A DNA stretch of 10,522 nt from Sphingomonadales bacterium (GTDB taxonomy: Bacteria > Pseudomonadota > Alphaproteobacteria > Sphingomonadales > Sphingomonadaceae). Positions 6,772 through 10,522 of the stretch are shown here, piece after piece. Under the pieces are notes generated by a model that made no database searches, was not told the DNA's origin, and saw nothing but the letters and a program-made list of their open reading frames with translations. Numbering within the stretch: the stretch's first letter is position 1; each line of letters opens with the position of its first letter. Both the position numbers and the translations under genes were made by a program. The stretch spans positions 1-10,522 of the forward strand of contig JAIXPM010000353.1 in assembly GCA_027486275.1 (NCBI GenBank), written 5' to 3'.

Positions 6772-8169
6772 TCAGAACAGGCCGGCGAGCGGCAACAGGC
6801 CGAGCAGCCGCAACGCCAGGCGCTGCAAGGTGGTGGTGCCGGGTTCGGGCTGGATCAGCTGGTCATCCTCACGCCAGCCAAGCTGGCCTTCGTGCAGTTC
6901 GAGCGCCCAGGCAAAGCGCGGCAGGCCGGCGTCGAGCGCCGCTTCGAGCGTGCTTGCCAGCCGCGGCGAATCGATCACGAAGCCCATTTCGGTGTTGAGC
7001 CGCCACGAACGCGGATCAAAGTTCATCGAGCCGACGAACAGCCAGCGGCCATCGGCGACATAGGTTTTGGCGTGAAGTTCGCCGGCACTGGCGCGAAAGA
7101 AGCTGGTGGCCGGGCGGCGGCGGCGCAGACGGCGCGGGATCAAGCCCAGCGTGGCGCGTTCCCCCGCAGCCCCGCGCATTTCCCACAGCCGCACCCCGGC
7201 AGCCAACAGGCGCTTTCGCCACGGCGCATAAAAGGCGTGAACCAGCACGACATTGTTGGACAGCAGGGAGTTGGTGAGCACATCAACCTGCACGCCCTGC
7301 CCGGCCAGATCACAGAGCAGCGCCTTGCTGGCCCTGGTGGGCACGAAATAGGCCGATACCAGCAACAGGCGCTGCCGGGCCGATGCCATCGTGGCCAGCA
7401 GTCGCGGCAGCATCAGCTCCGCCTCGGCCACCGTGCCGCTGATCTTTTCGGGTGGATCGCTCAGCATGCGCACCGGCGCCCATTCGAAATCCTGCGTTTC
7501 ATCCAGCAAGGCGAGCGTCGCCGGGCTGGCGGCAGCGGCCAGATAGGTGGCGCGCCGATCAACAGGTGGGGCCGGCGGCAAGGGTTTTGCGCCCGAACGA
7601 ACCAGCCGGCCCAGCGGCACCGCCTCAGGGCAATCCCAATAGCGCTGAAAATCGGCGGCCACTTCGCCGGCAATCGCGCCAATGGCCACCGCATCAAGAT
7701 CGGCCGCCAGTTCCACATGGCCGGCATCGAAATATTCATCGCCGATGTTGCGGCCGCCGATCACGGTGGCGATGCCGTCCACCGTCAGGCTCTTGTTGTG
7801 CATGCGGCGGTTGAGCCGGGCAAAATCGAACACGGCATTGGGCCAGCGTGGCCAGCGCAGGCGGGCCGGATTGAACAGCCGCACATCAAGTCCGGGCAGC
7901 GCCGCCAGCAGGTGCTCGATCGCTGCACAGCCGAAATCATCGAGCAGCAGCCGCACCGCCACCCCGCGCGCGGCCGCCGCGGCCAATTCATCGAGCAACA
8001 GCCGGCCGGCGACATCGTTGCGCCAGATATAATATTGGACGTCGATGCTGGCCTGCGCGCGCCGCACCAGCGCGAGGCGCACCGCCAGCGCCAACGGGCC
8101 ATCATCCAGCAGTTGCACGCCGTTCTGGCCGGGGTGCGCATCGCACAATCGGGCCAGCGCCGCCGTCAT
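6772..8169 (-). CDS. Cardiolipin synthase-like phospholipase D family protein (ClsC-type motifs)
   Basis: 465 aa with two HKD catalytic motifs of the phospholipase D superfamily. The first is H124-x-K126-x4-D131 in MHNKSLTVDG, followed by GGRNIGDEYF. The second is H366-x-K368-x4-D373 in LHAKTYVADG, followed by GSMNFDPRS. Such enzymes transfer phosphatidyl groups, for instance making cardiolipin at the inner membrane. The RRMHNKS/GGRNIGDEYFDAG wording and the following DLDAVAIG block resemble E. coli ClsC (YmdC) more than ClsA. There are no N-terminal membrane helices, also as in ClsC. A basic patch (IPRRLRRRRP, 344-353) and a hydrophobic C-terminus (LALRLLGLLPLAGLF) could help membrane association. 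The start overlaps the stop of the upstream EEP gene by 4 bp (ATGA), implying coupled translation, as in the E. coli ybhP-clsB neighbourhood. The substrate is inferred. Confidence 0.9.
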   Translation of the reverse strand: MTAALARLCDAHPGQNGVQLLDDGPLALAVRLALVRRAQASIDVQYYIWRNDVAGRLLLDELAAAAARGVAVRLLLDDFGCAAIEHLLAALPGLDVRLFNPARLRWPRWPNAVFDFARLNRRMHNKSLTVDGIATVIGGRNIGDEYFDAGHVELAADLDAVAIGAIAGEVAADFQRYWDCPEAVPLGRLVRSGAKPLPPAPPVDRRATYLAAAASPATLALLDETQDFEWAPVRMLSDPPEKISGTVAEAELMLPRLLATMASARQRLLLVSAYFVPTRASKALLCDLAGQGVQVDVLTNSLLSNNVVLVHAFYAPWRKRLLAAGVRLWEMRGAAGERATLGLIPRRLRRRRPATSFFRASAGELHAKTYVADGRWLFVGSMNFDPRSWRLNTEMGFVIDSPRLASTLEAALDAGLPRFAWALELHEGQLGWREDDQLIQPEPGTTTLQRLALRLLGLLPLAGLF

Positions 8170-8894
8170 GCCGCCAGCCGTACCCAGATCGGCAGATGAT
8201 CCGAGGCGACGCGCGCCAGTGGCGAGGCGTGGACGCCGGCTTCCGCCACGTGCAGGGCGTGATGGGCAAAGGCCCGGTCCAGCCGGCCGATGGGCAGCCG
8301 GGCCGGGAAACTGGGGCCGAGCGCCACTTCACGCCAGTGCCGCGCCAACGCCGCCAGCGCCGCGCCGCCCTTTCGCCATTCGTTGAAATCGCCCATCACC
8401 AGCTCCGGCGGACTGCCCGGCGCCTTGGCAACCGCATCGATGATGGCGTGCATCTGGCGGGCGCGGGCCAGGCCCGAAAGATCAAGATGCGCGCCGACAA
8501 GCCGCACGACGTGATTGCCATGCGCGATATCGGCCAGCACAGCGCCGCGCGGTTCGAGGCATGGCAGGGTGATGCGGTGGCTGTGCGTCAGTCGAACTTC
8601 GCCGCGCACCAGAATGGCATTGCCATGCCAACCCAGCGCAGCGCGGCCTTCATGGTGTTGCTGGCCCAGTGGCGCCGCCAGCCAGCCGCGGGCGGCCAGC
8701 AGGGCATCGGACAGCACCGAGGTACGCAAGCCAAGCCGCGTGTCTGCCTCCTGCAGCAACGCCACGTCGGCGCTGATTTCATCGAGCACATCCAGGATGC
8801 GTTCGGGTGCACACCGGCCATCGCTGCCCACGGCCTTGTGGATATTATAGCTGGCGATTGTCAGCGCAGATGGGGTGAGCGGCGGCGGGTTCAC
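8166..8894 (-). CDS. Endonuclease/exonuclease/phosphatase (EEP) family protein, YbhP-like
   Basis: 242 aa, a complete EEP fold of the kind found in DNase I, exonuclease III and sphingomyelinase-type phosphodiesterases. Active-site signatures appear in order: N17 in ASYNIHKA, metal ligand E49 in LLQEAD, H136 in GAHLDLSG, D169/N171 in GDFNEW, D206 in GRLDRAF and D232-H233 in SDHLP. No signal peptide is seen, so it is probably cytoplasmic. The substrate cannot be read from sequence. Because it overlaps a phospholipase D gene by 4 bp, as E. coli ybhP neighbours clsB, a lipid-related phosphodiesterase or phosphatase role is as likely as nuclease activity. The GTG start is the only available one: an in-frame TAG lies 9 nt upstream and no ATG occurs before the first conserved motif. 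No clear Shine-Dalgarno precedes it, and the start codon is partly inside a strong hairpin. Confidence 0.88.
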   Translation of the reverse strand: MNPPPLTPSALTIASYNIHKAVGSDGRCAPERILDVLDEISADVALLQEADTRLGLRTSVLSDALLAARGWLAAPLGQQHHEGRAALGWHGNAILVRGEVRLTHSHRITLPCLEPRGAVLADIAHGNHVVRLVGAHLDLSGLARARQMHAIIDAVAKAPGSPPELVMGDFNEWRKGGAALAALARHWREVALGPSFPARLPIGRLDRAFAHHALHVAEAGVHASPLARVASDHLPIWVRLAA

Positions 8895-8922
8895 CGGGCC
8901 ACGCTATCACGCGCGGCCCGGT
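8893..8922 (-). promoter_or_regulatory. 12-bp GC-rich hairpin overlapping the EEP start codon
   Basis: On the minus strand ACCGGGCC (8922-8915) pairs exactly with GGCCCGGT (8900-8893). The stem continues inward through a G-U pair and CGC/GCG to a 6-nt loop GUGAUA, giving 12 stacked pairs. It begins 19 nt after the CHRD gene stop, and its 3' arm contains the first two bases of the EEP GTG. No U-tract follows. It may attenuate read-through from the CHRD gene, block EEP translation, or both. Confidence 0.5.
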
Positions 8923-8941
8923 TTGCCGAAATCATGTGTGA

Positions 8942-9514
8942 TCAGGCCACGGCAACGCGGCGACGGCGGGCGACCGCACCGACCAGGCCAAAGCCGGCGA
9001 GCAGCATCGCCCAGCTCGACGGTTCAGGCACCATCGAAAGGTTGCCGCGGATTTCGCCACCGGGGAAGGTGGAGGTGTGCAGGTTGAAGTAGACCTGACC
9101 CAGATCGAGCGCACCCAGGAAACGCGCCTGGGCTGCGGCGACCGTGCCGCCGCTGCCGGTGATGAAGCCGCCAGTGTAGGTGCTGGCCAGCGTCAGATCA
9201 TAGAGCCGGCTGAAGCTGCCGCTGGAAACGAGGGGCGGCAGGAAATCGATGGCCACCCCGGCGTTGGCACCCTGCAAGGCACAGCAATGGGCATGGCCGA
9301 TGGTGATCGGCGCGGTGAGGTCGGTGAAACTGATGTCGATCTGCGCAAAGCGATTGTCGGCACTCAGGCTGAGTGTGCCGATGCCAGTGGCAGGACTGTT
9401 GTTGGGCACGGTTTCATTGGCGCCCAGCAAGACGGTACGAAATGAGGTCGCCGCGGTGGCGGGGGCAGCCACGGCAGCAAGCGCAAAGGCGCCGAGCAAA
9501 AGCGTTTTCATCAT
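8942..9514 (-). CDS. CHRD-domain protein with PEPxxWA-CTERM sorting signal
   Basis: 190 aa. A Sec signal peptide (MMKTLLLGAFALAAVAAPATA) is followed by a CHRD domain (about residues 23-158): FRTVLLGANETVP at its start, HAHCCALQGANAGV in the middle and FPGGEIRGNL at its end. CHRD domains occur in chordin and in many exported bacterial proteins; their function in bacteria is unclear. The C-terminus (162-190) is a textbook sorting tail: VPEPSSWAMLLAGFG, a short hydrophobic helix, then ARRRR. Such tails are recognised by exosortases, which cut and hand the protein to the cell envelope or extracellular matrix. The start at 9514 (MMK) is preferred because AAAAGG (9523-9528) lies 8 nt away; the second Met at 9511 is also possible, and the frame stays open further upstream. 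It is the first gene of the minus-strand run and is divergent from the oxidoreductase gene. Confidence 0.92.
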   Translation of the reverse strand: MMKTLLLGAFALAAVAAPATAATSFRTVLLGANETVPNNSPATGIGTLSLSADNRFAQIDISFTDLTAPITIGHAHCCALQGANAGVAIDFLPPLVSSGSFSRLYDLTLASTYTGGFITGSGGTVAAAQARFLGALDLGQVYFNLHTSTFPGGEIRGNLSMVPEPSSWAMLLAGFGLVGAVARRRRVAVA

Positions 9515-9532
9515 ATGATGGACCTTTTGTTC

Positions 9533-9552
9533 CGGAGGGGAGATACCCTCCG
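9533..9552 (-). promoter_or_regulatory. 7-bp hairpin in the CHRD gene leader
   Basis: CGGAGGG and CCCTCCG form a perfect 7-bp stem with a 6-nt loop, ending 4 nt before the AAAAGG ribosome binding site. It could stabilise the leader RNA or influence ribosome loading. It has no U-tract and is unlikely to be a terminator. Confidence 0.4.
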
Positions 9553-9633
9553 TTAACCACATACGCCCAACCCCGTTTTCGGTTCATGACAAGATGGTCG
9601 CACCAGGGTGGGCAGAGTGTCGCGCATGCGGTC

Positions 9634-9662
9634 TTGCATCGGCCAAGAAAGGTCAGTATTAT
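9634..9662 (+). promoter_or_regulatory. Tentative sigma-70 promoter of the oxidoreductase gene
   Basis: TTGCAT (9634-9639, 3 of 6 to consensus) and TATTAT (9657-9662, 5 of 6) are separated by 17 bp. This puts transcription start near 9669, about 30 nt before the ATG. The -10 box is good; the -35 box is weak, which would suit an activated or regulated promoter. Confidence 0.4.
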
Positions 9663-9675
9663 TGACCCATATCAA
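9651..9675. promoter_or_regulatory. Two overlapping dyads: GGTCA-N7-TGACC and FNR/CRP-like TTGAC-N4-ATCAA
   Basis: GGTCA (9651-9655) and TGACC (9663-9667) are a perfect inverted repeat across the -10 box. Overlapping it, TTGACCCATATCAA (9662-9675) matches the FNR/FixK consensus TTGAT-N4-ATCAA at 9 of 10 arm positions. Both lie over the -10 box or predicted start of transcription, a position expected for repression rather than activation of the oxidoreductase gene. Confidence 0.45.
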
Positions 9676-9698
9676 ATTTACACAAAGAGCATGACGCC

Positions 9699-10522
9699 AT
9701 GGTCGCCGGCCTTCCCCCTGTTTCGCTCGAAGACAAATATCGCTTCCGCGAAGGCCGCGTGTTCATGTCGGGCGTGCAGGCGCTGGTGCGGCTGCCGCTG
9801 GTGCAGAAATGGCGCGATGCCGCCGCTGGCCTCAACACCGGCGGTTTCATTTCCGGTTATCGCGGCTCGCCGCTGGGCGGTTATGATCAGGAGCTTTGGC
9901 GCGCCAAGAAGTGGCTGAAGGAACAGGACATCCACTTCGTTCCCGGCGTGAACGAAGAACTGGGCGCCACCGCGGTGTGGGGCAGCCAGCACGTGGCGCT
10001 CAACCCCAAGGCGGAGCGCGATGGCGTGTTCGGCATCTGGTACGGCAAGGGCCCCGGCCTTGATCGCGCCATGGATGTGCTGAAGCATGGCAACGCCGCC
10101 GGCACCTCGGCCCATGGCGGCGTGCTCGCCATCGTGGGTGACGATCACGGCGCCAAGTCCTCCACCCTGCCCCACCAGAGCGACCATAATTTCCAGGCCG
10201 CCTTCGTGCCGTTCCTGGCGCCCGCGTCGGTGCATGAATTCGTCGAATATGGCCTGCTTGGGCTGGCCATGAGTCGCTTTGCCGGCACCTGGGTCGGCTT
10301 CAAGGCCACCGCCGACACGGTGGAAACTTCGGCCACGGTTGATCTGTCCGGCGAGAACCGCGGCATCATCATCCCGCAGTTCGAATTCCCCGATGGCGGC
10401 GTCCACATCCGCCCCGGCGACATCTGGCGCGAGGAAGACACCCGCCTGCAACGCTACAAGGGCTTTGCCGCCATGGCTTTTGCCAAGGCCAACGGCATTG
10501 ACCGGGTGGTGTGGGATTCGCC
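9699..10522 (+). CDS. Indolepyruvate:ferredoxin oxidoreductase, N-terminal part (3' end outside window)
   Basis: The first 274 codons of a 2-oxoacid:ferredoxin oxidoreductase of the large fused indolepyruvate type, usually about 1150-1190 aa in Proteobacteria. These enzymes use thiamine diphosphate, CoA and iron-sulfur clusters to turn aryl pyruvates from Trp, Phe or Tyr into arylacetyl-CoA, reducing ferredoxin. Visible family blocks are GGFISGYRGSPLGGYD (49-63 region), VNEELGATAVWGSQ (84-97; the Glu is the expected thiamine-activating residue), GIWYGKGPGLDRAMDVLKHGN, GDDHGAKSSTLPHQSD (148-162) and FEFPDGGVHIRPGD. ATG 9699 fits the family N-terminus (SLEDKYRFREGRVFMSG at residues 9-25). The AAAGAG 9 nt upstream is a modest ribosome binding site. 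An ATG at 9691 is in another frame. Catalytic domains II-III and cluster-binding parts lie beyond the window, so completeness cannot be judged. Confidence 0.93.
   Translation, partial: MVAGLPPVSLEDKYRFREGRVFMSGVQALVRLPLVQKWRDAAAGLNTGGFISGYRGSPLGGYDQELWRAKKWLKEQDIHFVPGVNEELGATAVWGSQHVALNPKAERDGVFGIWYGKGPGLDRAMDVLKHGNAAGTSAHGGVLAIVGDDHGAKSSTLPHQSDHNFQAAFVPFLAPASVHEFVEYGLLGLAMSRFAGTWVGFKATADTVETSATVDLSGENRGIIIPQFEFPDGGVHIRPGDIWREEDTRLQRYKGFAAMAFAKANGIDRVVWDS

Larger units (their letters stand above)
9515..9698. promoter_or_regulatory. Divergent regulatory region between CHRD and oxidoreductase genes
   Basis: 184 bp without a gene. It is visibly more AT-rich near 9655-9690 than the surrounding coding DNA. 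It holds the CHRD ribosome binding site (9523-9528, minus), a leader hairpin (9533-9552), a tentative plus-strand promoter (9634-9662) and overlapping dyads (9651-9675). No clear minus-strand promoter for the CHRD gene was identified. Confidence 0.6.

Noticed and set aside
4913..9092. Chain of long plus-strand open frames (4913-6751, 6748-8199, 8196-9092) that abut with 4-bp overlaps like an operon
   Set aside because: They are antisense to four genes with clear family motifs, and their products are Arg/Gly/Gln/His-rich with no recognisable domain. In GC-rich DNA such mirror frames are common, so the overlaps look coincidental.
9515..9562. 16-residue upstream extension of the CHRD protein (MWLTEG...)
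   Set aside because: The signal peptide begins at MMKTLLLG and the ribosome binding site at 9523-9528 fits the start at 9514; the extension overlaps a leader hairpin.

Overview
The window is GC-rich, densely coding DNA that fits an alphaproteobacterium, most likely a sphingomonad (Sphingomonadales). The best lineage clue is the PEPxxWA-type sorting tail at the end of the CHRD-domain protein (PEPSSWAMLLAGFG followed by RRRR), a form typical of that order. The large fused-type indolepyruvate:ferredoxin oxidoreductase and the Cio-type bd oxidase also fit. Species was not determined.

Layout. At the left edge, a minus-strand gene for subunit I of a cyanide-insensitive-type cytochrome bd quinol oxidase (1-665) runs out of the window. 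Diverging from it across about 70 bp is fhs, formate--tetrahydrofolate ligase (735-2456, plus strand). Six minus-strand genes then fill 2478-9514. In transcription order (right to left) they are: a secreted CHRD-domain PEP-CTERM protein; an endonuclease/exonuclease/phosphatase (EEP) family protein; a cardiolipin-synthase-like phospholipase D protein; an exported TPR protein; a papain-family cysteine peptidase fused to a seven-bladed lectin-like beta-propeller; and a chagasin-family (I42) cysteine peptidase inhibitor. At the right edge, on the plus strand, is the first quarter or so of an indolepyruvate:ferredoxin oxidoreductase gene (9699 to the window end). A 184-bp divergent regulatory region precedes it.

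Most interesting is the two-gene unit at 2478-4813. The peptidase has a complete C1A active site and seven roughly 50-residue blades. Its stop codon overlaps the inhibitor's start codon (TGATG). The inhibitor family is known for blocking exactly this class of peptidase, and neither product shows a signal peptide. The arrangement resembles the staphopain-staphostatin and SpeB-Spi protease/inhibitor pairs, but with unrelated inhibitor folds and an added carbohydrate-binding-type propeller. It could be a self-protected protease or a toxin/immunity module.

The EEP and phospholipase D genes overlap by 4 bp and recall the E. coli ybhP-clsB pairing, which suggests a role in membrane phospholipid metabolism. 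Regulatory candidates seen by eye are overlapping dyads (one FNR/CRP-like) at the oxidoreductase promoter, a 12-bp hairpin over the EEP start codon, and a hairpin covering the ribosome binding site of the peptidase gene. No tRNA, rRNA, CRISPR array, insertion sequence or attachment site was seen.
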